From positions 265,319 through 329,318 of the forward strand of contig NZ_JANYMP010000009.1 in the NCBI RefSeq assembly GCF_025061645.1: DNA of 64,000 nucleotides. The letters run 5' to 3'. The DNA comes from Umezawaea endophytica. Lineage in GTDB: Bacteria > Actinomycetota > Actinomycetes > Mycobacteriales > Pseudonocardiaceae. The notes beneath the pieces are model-generated. The model had not been told where the DNA came from and did not search any database. It worked only from the letters and a program-made list of their open reading frames with translations. This document shows, piece by piece, positions 55,142-64,000 of this stretch (positions are counted from its first letter, which is position 1; the number at the start of each line of letters is the position of its first letter). Position numbers and translations under genes: made by a program.

Positions 55142-58100
55142 ATGGCCAACGAAGACAAGGTCCTCGCCTACCTGCGAAAGGTGACGAGCGAGCTCGACGA
55201 CGCGAAGCGGAAGCTGCGTGAGCTCGACCGCGAGGGCCAGGAGCCCATCGCGATCGTCGGCATGGGCTGTCGTTTTCCCGGCGGTGTGTCGTCCCCCGAC
55301 GAGCTGTGGCGGTTCGTGGAGTCCGGCGGTGACGCCATCGGCGGCATGCCGGGCGACCGCGGCTGGGAGCTGAACCTGGACGACGACCCCGAGGCCGCGG
55401 GCAGCGCGTACGTGGCCGACGGCGGCTTCCTGCACGACGCCGCCGAGTTCGACGCCAACTTCTTCGGCATCAGCCCCCGCGAGGCGCTGGCCATGGACCC
55501 GCAGCAGCGCGTGCTGCTGGAGGCGTCCTGGGAGACGCTGGAGCACGCGGGCATCGACCCGCACACCCTGCGTGGTAGCCGGACCGGCGTGTTCGTCGGC
55601 GCGGCCCAGTACCAGTACGGCAACGCGGCCGAGACCGCCGACGCCGAGGACGGCGTCGAGGGCTACCTGCTCACCGGCAACGCGACCAGCGTCGCCTCCG
55701 GCCGCATCTCCTACACCCTGGGCCTGGAAGGGCCCGCCGTCACGATCGACACCGCGTGCTCCTCCTCGCTGGTCGCGCTGCACTGGGCGATCCAGGCGCT
55801 GCGCTCCGGCGAGTGCACGCTCGCGCTCGCGGGCGGTGTCGCGGTCATGGCGACCCCCGGCATGTTCGTCGAGTTCTCCCGCCAGCGCGGCCTGTCCACC
55901 GACGGCCGTTGCAAGGCGTTCTCCGCCGACGCGGACGGCACCGGCTGGGCCGAGGGCGTCGGCATGCTGGCCGTCGAGAAGCTGTCCGACGCCCGCCGCA
56001 ACGGCCACCAGGTCCTCGCGATCGTCCGCGGCTCCGCCATCAACCAGGACGGCGCGTCCAACGGTCTGAGCGCCCCCAACGGTCTCGCCCAGGAGCGCGT
56101 CATCGCGCAGGCGCTGGCGTCCGGCAAGCTCTCACCGTCCGATGTGGACGCGGTCGAGGCGCACGGCACCGGCACGAAGCTCGGCGACCCGATCGAGGCG
56201 CAGGCCCTGCTCGCCGCGTACGGCCAGGACCGCGAGACCCCGCTGCTGCTGGGCTCGTTCAAGTCCAACATCGGTCACGCCCAGGCCGCAGCCGGTGTCG
56301 CCGGTGTCATCAAGATGGTCATGGCGATCCGCAACGGCGTCGTCCCGAAGACGCTGCACGCCGACAACCCCACCCCGCACGTCGACTGGGCCTCCGGAGC
56401 CGTCGAGCTGGTCACCGAGACCACGCCGTGGCCCTCGGTCGACCGCCCGCGCCGTGCCGCCGTGTCGTCGTTCGGCATTTCCGGCACCAACGCCCACACG
56501 ATCCTGGAGCAGGCGCCCGACAGCGTTGACGAGACCGAGCGGGTGTCGCTCCCCGCCGTTCCGCTGCTGCTGTCGGCGAAGACCCCCGACGCCCTGCGGG
56601 CCCAGGCCGCGCGGCTCGTCGCGCTGATCGACGGCGACGTCGACCTGACCGACGTGGCGTACTCGTTGGCCACCAAGCGTTCCCGCTTCGACCACGCCGC
56701 CGTGCTGGTCGGCGAGGACCGCGCCGAACTGGTCGCGGGCCTGCGCGCGTTCGCCGAGGACGGCCCCGTCACGGACCTCGTGCGCGGCGCCTCCGACGTG
56801 CGCGGCAAGACCGCCTTCGTGTTCCCCGGCCAGGGTTCGCAGTGGGTCGGCATGGCCGGTGACCTGCTGGACGCCTCGCCGGTGTTCGCCGCCCGGATCG
56901 CCGAGTGCGAGCAGGCGCTGTCCGCGCACGTCGACTGGTCGCTGACCGCCGTGCTGCGCGCCGAGGAGGGCGCCGCGAGCCTGGACCGCGTCGACGTCGT
57001 CCAGCCCGCGCTGTTCTCGGTCATGGTCTCCCTCGCGGCGCTGTGGCAGTCGTACGGGATCAAGCCCGACGCCGTCATCGGCCACTCGCAGGGCGAGATC
57101 GCCGCCGCGTGCGTCGCGGGCGCGCTCTCTCTGGAGGACGCCGCGCTCGTCGTCGCCCTGCGCGGCAAGGCGCTCATCGCGCTGGCGGGCAAGAGCGGCA
57201 TGGCCTCGGTCGGCCTCCCGCTCGACACCCTGCGCGAGAGGATCGCCGACGTGGCGGGCGTGACGATCGCGACGATCAACGGCCCGCGCTCCGTCACGCT
57301 CTCCGGCGAGCCCGAGGTGCTCGACCGCCTGGTCGCCGAGCTGGAGGCGGAGGGTGTGCGCGCCCGGCGCATCCGCGTCGACTACGCCTCGCACTCGCCG
57401 GTCGTCGAGATCATCCGGGACGAGGTGCTGGCCGCGCTCGCCCCGATCACCCCGCGCGCCACCACGATCCCCATGTTCTCCTCCGTCACCGGCGAGCTGG
57501 TCGACGGCGGCGAGCTGAACGCCGAGTACTGGTACGGCAACGCCCGCGGCACGGTCGTGTTCGGCCCGACGGTGGAAACCATGATCGGCCAGGGCTTTCG
57601 CGCGTTCGTGGAGGTCAGCCCGCACCCGGTGCTCACCATGCCGGTGCAGGACATGCTCGACAACGCCGACGCCACCGGCCTCGCCCTCGGCTCGCTGCGC
57701 CGTGACCACGGCGGCCAGCGCCGCTTCCTCACCTCGTTGGCCGAGGCGCACGTCCGCGGCCTGGCCGTCGACTGGACCCCGGTGTTCGCCGGGTCCGGCG
57801 CCCGCTCGGTCGAACTGCCCACCTACGCGTTCCAGCACCGCCGCTACTGGCTGATCGGCGGCGCCTCGTCCGTCGTCGACGTCACGGCCGCCGGGCTGGG
57901 CGAGGCGGACCACCCGCTGCTCGGCGCGGTCGTCGACCTGTCCGACGACGGCGGTGTCGTGTTCACCGGCCGCGTGTCGGTCGGCACCCACCCGTGGCTC
58001 GGCGACCACGTCGTGTCCGGCCTGGTGTTCGTGCCCGGCACCGCCTTCGTCGACCTCGCCATCCGCGCGGCCGACCACGTCGGCTGCGCGCTGCTGGACG

Positions 58101-60313
58101 AGCTGACCGTGCAGGCGCCGCTGGTGCTGCCCGAGCACGGCGCCGTGCAGCTCCAGGTCGCCGTGGCCGAGGCCGACTCGGCGGGCCGCCGCTCGTTCAC
58201 CGTCTCCGCCCGCCAGGACGAGGGCGCCTGGGTCCGGCACGCGACCGGCACCCTCGCGCCGACTTCGCTCGGCGATCAGGGTGACTTGACAACCTGGCCG
58301 CCGAAGGACGCCGAGCCCGTCGCGTTGGACGGCCTCTACGACGCCCTCGCGGCCGGTGGCCTGCACTACGGCCCGGTGTTCCAGGGCCTGCGCGCGGTGT
58401 GGCGCGACGGTGACGCCGTCTACGCCGAGGCCGCGCTGCCCGAGGGCACGGACGTCGACGGCTTCGGCCTGCACCCCGCGCTGCTGGACGCCTCGCTGCA
58501 CGCCATCGCGCACGGCGAGTTCCTCAGCTCGGCCGACGGCCCGTGGCTGCCGTTCTCCTGGAGCGGCGTCGAGTTGCAGGCCGCCGGCGCGACCGCGCTG
58601 CGCGTCCGGATCACCCGCGCCGGCACCGACGCGGTCTCGCTGCTCGTCGCCGACGGCGCCGGTCAGCCGGTCGCGTCCGTGGAATCGCTGGTGCTGCGGG
58701 CGATCTCGACCGACCAGCTCAGCGCCGTCCGCTCCACCACCTCCGACTCGCTGTTCAAGCTCACCTGGACCCCGGTCACCGAGGGCGCCGACTCCGAGGC
58801 CCCCGCCGTCGTCATCCCGGTGCGCGGCACCAACGACGTCGACTCGGTCCACTCCACCGCGCACTCCACGCTCCAGCTCGTGCAGGAGTGGCTGGGCGGT
58901 GACCACGAGGAGCGCCTGGTCCTCGTCACCACGAACGCCGTCGCCACGGCCGGTGAGGACGTGCTCGACCTCGCCGCCGCGGCGGCCCGCGGCCTCATCC
59001 GCTCCGCGCAGTCGGAGAACCCCGGCCGGATCCTGCTGGTCGACACCGACGGCCTGCCGTCGTCGGAGTCGGCGCTGAGCATCGCGCTCGCCGCCGACGA
59101 GTCCGAGGTCGCCATCCGCGACGGCGTCGTCCTCGCGCCGCGCCTGGCCAAGGCGGTCTCGGCGGGTGACGCCCCGGTCGTCGACGGCGCCGTGCTCGTC
59201 ACCGGCGGCACCGGGGGACTGGGCGCGCTGCTCGCCAAGCACCTCGTCACCGCCCACGGCGTGCGGACCCTGGTCCTGACCTCCCGCCGGGGCCCCGACG
59301 CCGACGGCGCGCCCGCGCTGCTGGACGAACTGGCCGCTCTCGGCGCCGACGCCCGGATCGTGGCCTGCGACGCCGCCGACCGCGACGCGCTGGCCGCCGT
59401 GCTGGCCGACATCCGGGCCGAGCACCGGATCGCGGGCGTCGTGCACGCGGCCGGTGTGCTGGACGACGGCGTCCTCGCCTCCCTGACGCCGGAACGCCTC
59501 GACGCCGTGCTGCGGCCCAAGGTCGACGCCGCCTGGCACCTGCACGACCTCACCGCCGACGACGACCTCGCGCTGTTCGTCTCCTTCTCCTCCGCGGCCG
59601 GTGTGCTCGGGTCGCCCGGTCAGGGCAACTACGCCGCCGCGAACGCGTTCCTCGACGCCCTCACCGCCCACCGCCGCGCCACCGGCCTGCCCGCGGTGTC
59701 GCTGGCCTGGGGCCTGTGGGAGCGCGCGAGCGGGATGTCCGGCGCGATGGGCTCCGGCGGCCAGGAACGGTTGTCGCGCGGCGGTTTCAGCGCGCTGACC
59801 GACGCCGAGGGCCTGGCGCTGTTCGACGCCGCCCTCACCACCGGCGACGACCTGCTGCTGCCGGTCCGCGTCACGTTGAGCGCCCTCAAGGCCTCCGACG
59901 GTTCCGTGCCCCGCCTCTGGCGCGGACTCGTCCGCACCACCACCCGCCGCAAGGCGACCGCCGCCGACGAGGCCGCCGTGGCGGGGCTCGCGGGCCGGTT
60001 GGCCGCGCTGCCCGAGGACGAGCGGCTGCCCGAGGTCCTGGAGATCGTCCGCGCCTACGTGGCCGCGGTGCTCGGCTACGGCTCGGGGTCCGAAGTGGAC
60101 GCGAGCCGGGCCTTCAAGGAACTCGGCTTCGACTCGCTGACCGCCGTCGAGTTCCGCAACCAGCTCTCCGCCGCGACCGGTCTCCGGCTGCCCGCGACGC
60201 TGGTGTTCGACTACCCGACCTCCGCCGTCCTCACCGACTTCCTCTGCGGCGAGCTGCTCGGCACCGTGCCCGCCGCCGAGGTCGCCGCGAAGCCCGCCGC
60301 CCGCAAGAACACC
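55142..60313 (+). other. PKS module M13: docking-KS-AT(methylmalonyl)-DH-KR-ACP
   Basis: KS (55241 to about 56520) has Cys 55757 and an atypical VGAAQYQYG motif. AT (56810 to about 57670) has [12 protein letters not shown], Ser 57086 in GHSQGE, and YASH at 57383-57394. DH (57911 to about 58700) has His 58007 in an intact HxxxGxxxxP and Asp 58487. KR (about 58751-59930) has GAVLVTGG at 59186, LDD at 59459-59467, Tyr 59630 preceded by Asn, and SPGQ: B1-like. There is no ER between DH and KR. ACP Ser is at 60134. Expected product feature: a trisubstituted alkene carrying an alpha-methyl. Confidence 0.92.
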
Positions 60314-63300
60314 GACGAGCCGCTGGCCATCGTGTCGATGGCGTGCCGCTTCCCCGGCGGCATCGCCTCGCCGGAAGACCTGTGGCAGGTCATGACGGAC
60401 GGCGTGGACGCGATCTCGCCGTTCCCCACCGACCGCGGCTGGGACCTGGACCTGCTGCGCCAGGCGCTGGACTCGACCGAGGCCGGGTTCCTGCACAACG
60501 CCAGCTCGTTCGACTCCGCGTTCTTCGGCATCACGCCCCGCGAAGCCGTCGCGATGGACCCGCAGCAGCGCCTACTGCTGGAGGTCTCCTACGAGACGTT
60601 CGAGCGCGCGGGCCTCGACCCCGCCACGCTGCGCGGCAGCCGGACCGGCGTCTTCACCGGCCTGATGTACCACGACTACGTCAACGGCCTGACCACGATC
60701 CCGGAGGAGGTGTCCGGCTACCTGGGCACCGGCAACTCCGGCAGCGTCGCGTCCGGCCGCGTCTCCTACACCTTCGGCCTGGAGGGCCCGGCCGTCACGA
60801 TCGACACGGCCTGCTCCTCCTCGCTGGTCGCGCTGCACGTGGCCACGCAGTCGCTGCGCAGCGGCGAGTGCGACCTGGCGCTGGTCGGTGGTGTCGCCGT
60901 CATGGCGACGCCCGGCACGTTCGTCGACTTCGCCAGCCAGGGCGGCATGGCCCCCAACGGCCGCTGCAAGCCGTTCGCCGCCGCGGCCGACGGCGCGACC
61001 TGGTCCGAGGGCATCGGCCTGCTGCTCGTCGAGCGGCTGTCCGACGCCCAGCGCAACGGTCACCAGGTCCTCGCGCTGGTGCGCGGCTCCGCGGTGAACC
61101 AGGACGGCGCGTCGAACGGCCTGACCGCCCCGAACGGGCCCTCGCAGCAGCGGGTCATCAAGGCCGCCTTGGCCGACGCCGGACTGTCCACTCAGGACGT
61201 CGACGTGGTCGAGGGTCACGGCACCGGCACGAAGCTGGGCGACCCGATCGAGGCGCAGGCGCTGCTGGCCACCTACGGCCAGGACCGCGAGCGCCCGCTG
61301 CTGCTGGGCGCTCTGAAGTCCAACCTGGGCCACACGCAGGCCGCCGCGGGTGTCGCGGGCATCATCAAGATGGTGCTGGCCATGCGCCACGGCGTCCTGC
61401 CCCGCACGCTGCACACCGACGCGCCGACCCCGCAGGTCGACTGGACCGCCGGTGACGTCGAGCTGATCACCGAGCAGATCGACTGGCCGACCACCGGCCA
61501 CCCGCGCCGCGCGGGCGTTTCCTCGTTCGGCATCGGTGGCACGAACGCCCACACGATCATTGAGCAGGCGCCTGAAGCCGCGAATAGCGGCTTCAGAAGT
61601 TCTGATCCTTCCCGGTTTGTCGGCGTGGCTCTTGAGCGTGTTTCGCTGCCGGTCACGCCGGTGGTGTTGTCGGCCAAGAGCGCGGACGCCCTGCTGGGCC
61701 AGGCGTCGAACCTGGAGTCGATCGCGGACTCCGTCGACCTGACCGACCTCGCGTTCTCCGCCGCCACGACCCGCGCCCACCTGGAGCACCGGGCCGTCGT
61801 GGTCGCCACCGACACCGACGACCTGCTGTCCGGCCTGAAGGCACTGGCGGTGCGGGACACCGTGGTGCAGGGCAAGACCGCCATCCTGTTCACCGGCCAG
61901 GGTTCCCAGCGGCTCGGCATGGGCCGCGAGCTGTACAACTCCTACCCGGTGTTCGCCAAGGCGTTCGACGACGTGTGCGCCGTGCTGGACGTGCCGGTCG
62001 CCGAGATCGTCTTCGGCATCGACTCCGACGCGCTGAACCGGACCGGCAACGCGCAGCCCGCCCTGTTCGCCCTGGAAGTGGCGCTGTACCGGCTGGTCGA
62101 GTCGTGGGGCGTCAAGCCGGACGCCGTCGGCGGCCACTCCATCGGCGAGATCGCCGCCGCCCACGTGGCGGGTGTCCTCTCCCTCGAGGACGCCGCCACG
62201 CTGGTCTCCGCGCGTGGTCGCCTGATGCAGGCACTGCCGACCGGTGGCGCGATGGTCGCGATCCAGGCCACCGAGTCCGAGGTGCTGCCGCTCATCGGTA
62301 ACGACGTTTCGATTGCTGCGGTGAACGGGCCGAACTCGGTCGTCGTCGCGGGCACCGAGGTCGCCGTGCAGCAGGTCGTCGCGCACTTCCTCGATCGGAA
62401 GTCCAAGCGCCTGACCGTGTCGCACGCGTTCCACTCGCCGCTGATGGACCCGATGCTGGACGACTTCCGCGCCGTCGTGGGAACCCTGACCTTCACCGAC
62501 CCCAAGATCGCCGTGCTCGGCGACGTGACCGACCCGGAGTACTGGGTCCGCCACGTGCGCGGCACCGTCCGGTTCGCCGACACCGTCACCACCCTCGAAG
62601 CCCAGGGCGTCAAGACTTTCCTGGAGTTGGGCCCCGACGGCGTGCTCACCGCGATGGCCGCCGACAGCGTCGAGGACGCGGCCCTGGTCGCGGGCCTGCG
62701 CAAGGACCGCCCGGAAGCCCGGTCGATCGTCACGGCGCTCGCCACGCTGCACGCCCGCGGCGTCAAGGTCGACTGGACCGCGTTCTTCGCGGGCACCGGC
62801 GCCCGCCGGGTCGACCTGCCCACCTACGCGTTCCAGCACGAGCAGTACTGGCTGGAGCGCCCGGCGATCACCGCCGAGGTGGACGAGGTCGAGGCCGAGT
62901 TCTGGGACGCCGTCGAGCGCGAGGACCTGGAGTCGCTGGCCACCTCGCTGTCGCTGGGGAGCGAGACCGTCGGCACCGTCCTGCCCGCGTTGGCGCAGTG
63001 GCGCCGCGAACGCCGTGGCGAGTCCACTGTGGAGGGCTGGCGCTACCGGGTCGAGTGGCGGCACACGACGCCCGTCGCGGCCACCGCGTCCGGCCGCTGG
63101 CTGCTGGTCGGCGCCGAAGACCTGGCACTGCCGGGTGTCGAGATCGTCCGCGTCGCCGCCTCGGCGGACCGCGCGGCTCTGGTTGAGCGGGTGGAGGCCG
63201 TCGGCGAGGTCGATGGGGTGCTCTCCACCTGCACGGACGTCGCCGAGGTGCTTGCGCTCGTGCAAGCCCTTGGCGACGCCGGGATCTCGGCGCCGCTGTG

Positions 63301-64000
63301 GTGCACGACCCGTGGCGCGGTCACGACCGGCCGCGCCGACGTGGTCGACCACCCCGACCAGGCCACGATCTGGGGCCTGGGACTGGTCGCGGGGCTGGAG
63401 CACCCCGACCGCTGGGGCGGTCTGATCGACCTCCCCGAGACGCTGGACCAGCGCGGGTACGAGCGGGTCGCCGCCGTGCTCGCCGGAACCGAGGACCAGG
63501 TCGCTCTGCGCGGTTCGGGTGTCTTCGCCCGCCGCCTGGCGCACGGGCGGACCGCTGAGGCTGTAGGGGGCTTCGCACCGCGTGGGACCGTGCTCGTCAC
63601 CGGGGGCACCGGCGCACTTGGCGCGCGGGTCGCCCACTGGCTGGCGGAGGCAGGCGCGGAGCACCTGGTCCTCACCTCACGCCGCGGCGCCACCGCGCCC
63701 GGCGCCACCGAACTGGCCGCCTCCCTCGAGGCGACGGGCGTCCGCGTGACGCTGGCCGCCTGCGACGTCGCCGACCGCGACGCCGTGGCCGCGCTGGTCG
63801 CGGAGTTCCCGCCGAACGCCGTCATCCACGCCGCGGGCGCCGAGCAGTTCACCCCGCTGTCCGAGTACGACCCGGCCGACTTCGCCGCGCTGCTGGCCCC
63901 GAAGGTCGACGGCGCGCGGAACCTGGACGAGCTGGTCGGCGAGGTCGACGCGTTCGTCCTGTTCTCCTCGATCGCGGGCACGTGGGGCAGCGGCGGCCAG
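55142..64000 (+). CDS. Modular type I PKS, 3'-truncated (gene E; modules M13 and partial M14)
   Basis: The frame is open from ATG 55142 to the last base of the window, 2953 codons with no stop, so the gene continues downstream. It starts with [15 protein letters not shown], a docking helix like those of genes B and D. M13 is KS-AT-DH-KR-ACP and M14 is KS-AT-KR cut just before its catalytic Tyr. AT13 is the only one in the window with GHSQGE and YASH, the methylmalonyl-CoA signature; AT14 returns to HAFH. The gene should add a methyl-branched alkene unit and then a hydroxylated acetate unit. Copy 3 of the palindromic element lies in the M14 KS-AT linker. Confidence 0.96.
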   Translation, partial: MANEDKVLAYLRKVTSELDDAKRKLRELDREGQEPIAIVGMGCRFPGGVSSPDELWRFVESGGDAIGGMPGDRGWELNLDDDPEAAGSAYVADGGFLHDAAEFDANFFGISPREALAMDPQQRVLLEASWETLEHAGIDPHTLRGSRTGVFVGAAQYQYGNAAETADAEDGVEGYLLTGNATSVASGRISYTLGLEGPAVTIDTACSSSLVALHWAIQALRSGECTLALAGGVAVMATPGMFVEFSRQRGLSTDGRCKAFSADADGTGWAEGVGMLAVEKLSDARRNGHQVLAIVRGSAINQDGASNGLSAPNGLAQERVIAQALASGKLSPSDVDAVEAHGTGTKLGDPIEAQALLAAYGQDRETPLLLGSFKSNIGHAQAAAGVAGVIKMVMAIRNGVVPKTLHADNPTPHVDWASGAVELVTETTPWPSVDRPRRAAVSSFGISGTNAHTILEQAPDSVDETERVSLPAVPLLLSAKTPDALRAQAARLVALIDGDVDLTDVAYSLATKRSRFDHAAVLVGEDRAELVAGLRAFAEDGPVTDLVRGASDVRGKTAFVFPGQGSQWVGMAGDLLDASPVFAARIAECEQALSAHVDWSLTAVLRAEEGAASLDRVDVVQPALFSVMVSLAALWQSYGIKPDAVIGHSQGEIAAACVAGALSLEDAALVVALRGKALIALAGKSGMASVGLPLDTLRERIADVAGVTIATINGPRSVTLSGEPEVLDRLVAELEAEGVRARRIRVDYASHSPVVEIIRDEVLAALAPITPRATTIPMFSSVTGELVDGGELNAEYWYGNARGTVVFGPTVETMIGQGFRAFVEVSPHPVLTMPVQDMLDNADATGLALGSLRRDHGGQRRFLTSLAEAHVRGLAVDWTPVFAGSGARSVELPTYAFQHRRYWLIGGASSVVDVTAAGLGEADHPLLGAVVDLSDDGGVVFTGRVSVGTHPWLGDHVVSGLVFVPGTAFVDLAIRAADHVGCALLDELTVQAPLVLPEHGAVQLQVAVAEADSAGRRSFTVSARQDEGAWVRHATGTLAPTSLGDQGDLTTWPPKDAEPVALDGLYDALAAGGLHYGPVFQGLRAVWRDGDAVYAEAALPEGTDVDGFGLHPALLDASLHAIAHGEFLSSADGPWLPFSWSGVELQAAGATALRVRITRAGTDAVSLLVADGAGQPVASVESLVLRAISTDQLSAVRSTTSDSLFKLTWTPVTEGADSEAPAVVIPVRGTNDVDSVHSTAHSTLQLVQEWLGGDHEERLVLVTTNAVATAGEDVLDLAAAAARGLIRSAQSENPGRILLVDTDGLPSSESALSIALAADESEVAIRDGVVLAPRLAKAVSAGDAPVVDGAVLVTGGTGGLGALLAKHLVTAHGVRTLVLTSRRGPDADGAPALLDELAALGADARIVACDAADRDALAAVLADIRAEHRIAGVVHAAGVLDDGVLASLTPERLDAVLRPKVDAAWHLHDLTADDDLALFVSFSSAAGVLGSPGQGNYAAANAFLDALTAHRRATGLPAVSLAWGLWERASGMSGAMGSGGQERLSRGGFSALTDAEGLALFDAALTTGDDLLLPVRVTLSALKASDGSVPRLWRGLVRTTTRRKATAADEAAVAGLAGRLAALPEDERLPEVLEIVRAYVAAVLGYGSGSEVDASRAFKELGFDSLTAVEFRNQLSAATGLRLPATLVFDYPTSAVLTDFLCGELLGTVPAAEVAAKPAARKNTDEPLAIVSMACRFPGGIASPEDLWQVMTDGVDAISPFPTDRGWDLDLLRQALDSTEAGFLHNASSFDSAFFGITPREAVAMDPQQRLLLEVSYETFERAGLDPATLRGSRTGVFTGLMYHDYVNGLTTIPEEVSGYLGTGNSGSVASGRVSYTFGLEGPAVTIDTACSSSLVALHVATQSLRSGECDLALVGGVAVMATPGTFVDFASQGGMAPNGRCKPFAAAADGATWSEGIGLLLVERLSDAQRNGHQVLALVRGSAVNQDGASNGLTAPNGPSQQRVIKAALADAGLSTQDVDVVEGHGTGTKLGDPIEAQALLATYGQDRERPLLLGALKSNLGHTQAAAGVAGIIKMVLAMRHGVLPRTLHTDAPTPQVDWTAGDVELITEQIDWPTTGHPRRAGVSSFGIGGTNAHTIIEQAPEAANSGFRSSDPSRFVGVALERVSLPVTPVVLSAKSADALLGQASNLESIADSVDLTDLAFSAATTRAHLEHRAVVVATDTDDLLSGLKALAVRDTVVQGKTAILFTGQGSQRLGMGRELYNSYPVFAKAFDDVCAVLDVPVAEIVFGIDSDALNRTGNAQPALFALEVALYRLVESWGVKPDAVGGHSIGEIAAAHVAGVLSLEDAATLVSARGRLMQALPTGGAMVAIQATESEVLPLIGNDVSIAAVNGPNSVVVAGTEVAVQQVVAHFLDRKSKRLTVSHAFHSPLMDPMLDDFRAVVGTLTFTDPKIAVLGDVTDPEYWVRHVRGTVRFADTVTTLEAQGVKTFLELGPDGVLTAMAADSVEDAALVAGLRKDRPEARSIVTALATLHARGVKVDWTAFFAGTGARRVDLPTYAFQHEQYWLERPAITAEVDEVEAEFWDAVEREDLESLATSLSLGSETVGTVLPALAQWRRERRGESTVEGWRYRVEWRHTTPVAATASGRWLLVGAEDLALPGVEIVRVAASADRAALVERVEAVGEVDGVLSTCTDVAEVLALVQALGDAGISAPLWCTTRGAVTTGRADVVDHPDQATIWGLGLVAGLEHPDRWGGLIDLPETLDQRGYERVAAVLAGTEDQVALRGSGVFARRLAHGRTAEAVGGFAPRGTVLVTGGTGALGARVAHWLAEAGAEHLVLTSRRGATAPGATELAASLEATGVRVTLAACDVADRDAVAALVAEFPPNAVIHAAGAEQFTPLSEYDPADFAALLAPKVDGARNLDELVGEVDAFVLFSSIAGTWGSGGQ
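60314..64000 (+). other. PKS module M14 (partial): KS-AT-KR...
   Basis: KS (60314 to about 61560) has Cys 60812 and the GLMYHDY motif; its N-terminal region is shortened (no YDPDP segment). AT (61877 to about 62690) has Ser 62138 and HAFH 62423-62434. A dimerization element (FWDAVE region, about 62890-63020) is present. KR (from 63044) has GTVLVTGG at 63584 and the diagnostic Trp at 63983 followed by GSGGQ at the window end. The catalytic Tyr would fall at about 64007, outside the window. A1-like KR, expected hydroxyl. The ACP lies downstream. Confidence 0.9.
61556..61613 (+). repeat. Palindromic in-frame element, copy 3 (M14 KS-AT linker)
   Basis: The stem is 61572-61581 with 61587-61596, loop GAATA. 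It is identical to copy 2 over 52 bases (61556-61607), then diverges sharply after CTTCCC. It encodes [16 protein letters not shown]. Genes on either side use different codons for the flanking linker, so the identity is local. Confidence 0.8.

Noticed and set aside
55142-64000. Frameshift or pseudogene in gene E because no stop closes the frame
   Set aside because: The frame is continuous for 2953 codons through complete KS, AT, DH, KR and ACP motifs and simply leaves the window.

Overview
The window is the interior of a very large modular type I polyketide synthase (PKS) locus from a high-GC actinomycete. The GC-saturated third codon positions, the GAAGAGG/GGAG ribosome sites and the cis-AT architecture all point there. 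A Pseudonocardiales-type host is plausible but cannot be shown from this sequence. All five genes are on the + strand and together fill the window except for four short gaps of 181, 25, 250 and 43 bases. No regulator, tailoring, transport, tRNA, rRNA, CRISPR or insertion-sequence gene is present. Neither the loading module nor the thioesterase lies in the window.

Layout. Gene A (1-11748, 5' end missing) has the end of one module (AT-KR-ACP), then KS-AT-DH-KR-ACP and KS-AT-KR-ACP. Gene B (11930-26806) has KS-AT-DH-ER-KR-ACP and two KS-AT-KR-ACP modules. Gene C (26832-48575, 7247 residues) has five KS-AT-KR-ACP modules. Gene D (48826-55098) is one fully reducing module. Gene E (55142 to beyond 64000) has KS-AT-DH-KR-ACP and a KS-AT-KR module cut by the window end. 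I number these modules M1-M14; the numbers are local to this window.

Function. Read colinearly, thirteen ATs carry the malonyl-type HAFH motif and only AT13 carries the methylmalonyl-type YASH motif. The chain segment should therefore be almost unbranched and polyhydroxylated: OH, C=C, OH, CH2, OH, six positions (M6-M11) that are OH or C=O, CH2, a methyl-bearing C=C, then OH. This resembles polyol macrolides or linear polyols. Terminal docking domains give the order A-B-C-D-E, and the B-C junction uses a visibly different docking type from the others.

Points of interest. (1) All six KRs of M6-M11 lack the conserved Asn four residues after the catalytic Tyr. KR8 and KR10 also have Arg in place of the catalytic Lys, and modules 6, 8 and 10 lack the dimerization element before the KR. 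(2) M8-M9 and M10-M11 look like a tandem duplication of a two-module unit. (3) Three distant KS-AT linkers (M6, M7, M14) contain the same palindromic in-frame element, with a compensatory base-pair change in one copy. (4) The two long gaps (A-B and C-D) each contain a perfect hairpin and the same set of AGGGG-type heptamer direct repeats at about 11-base spacing, suggesting internal transcription units under shared control.
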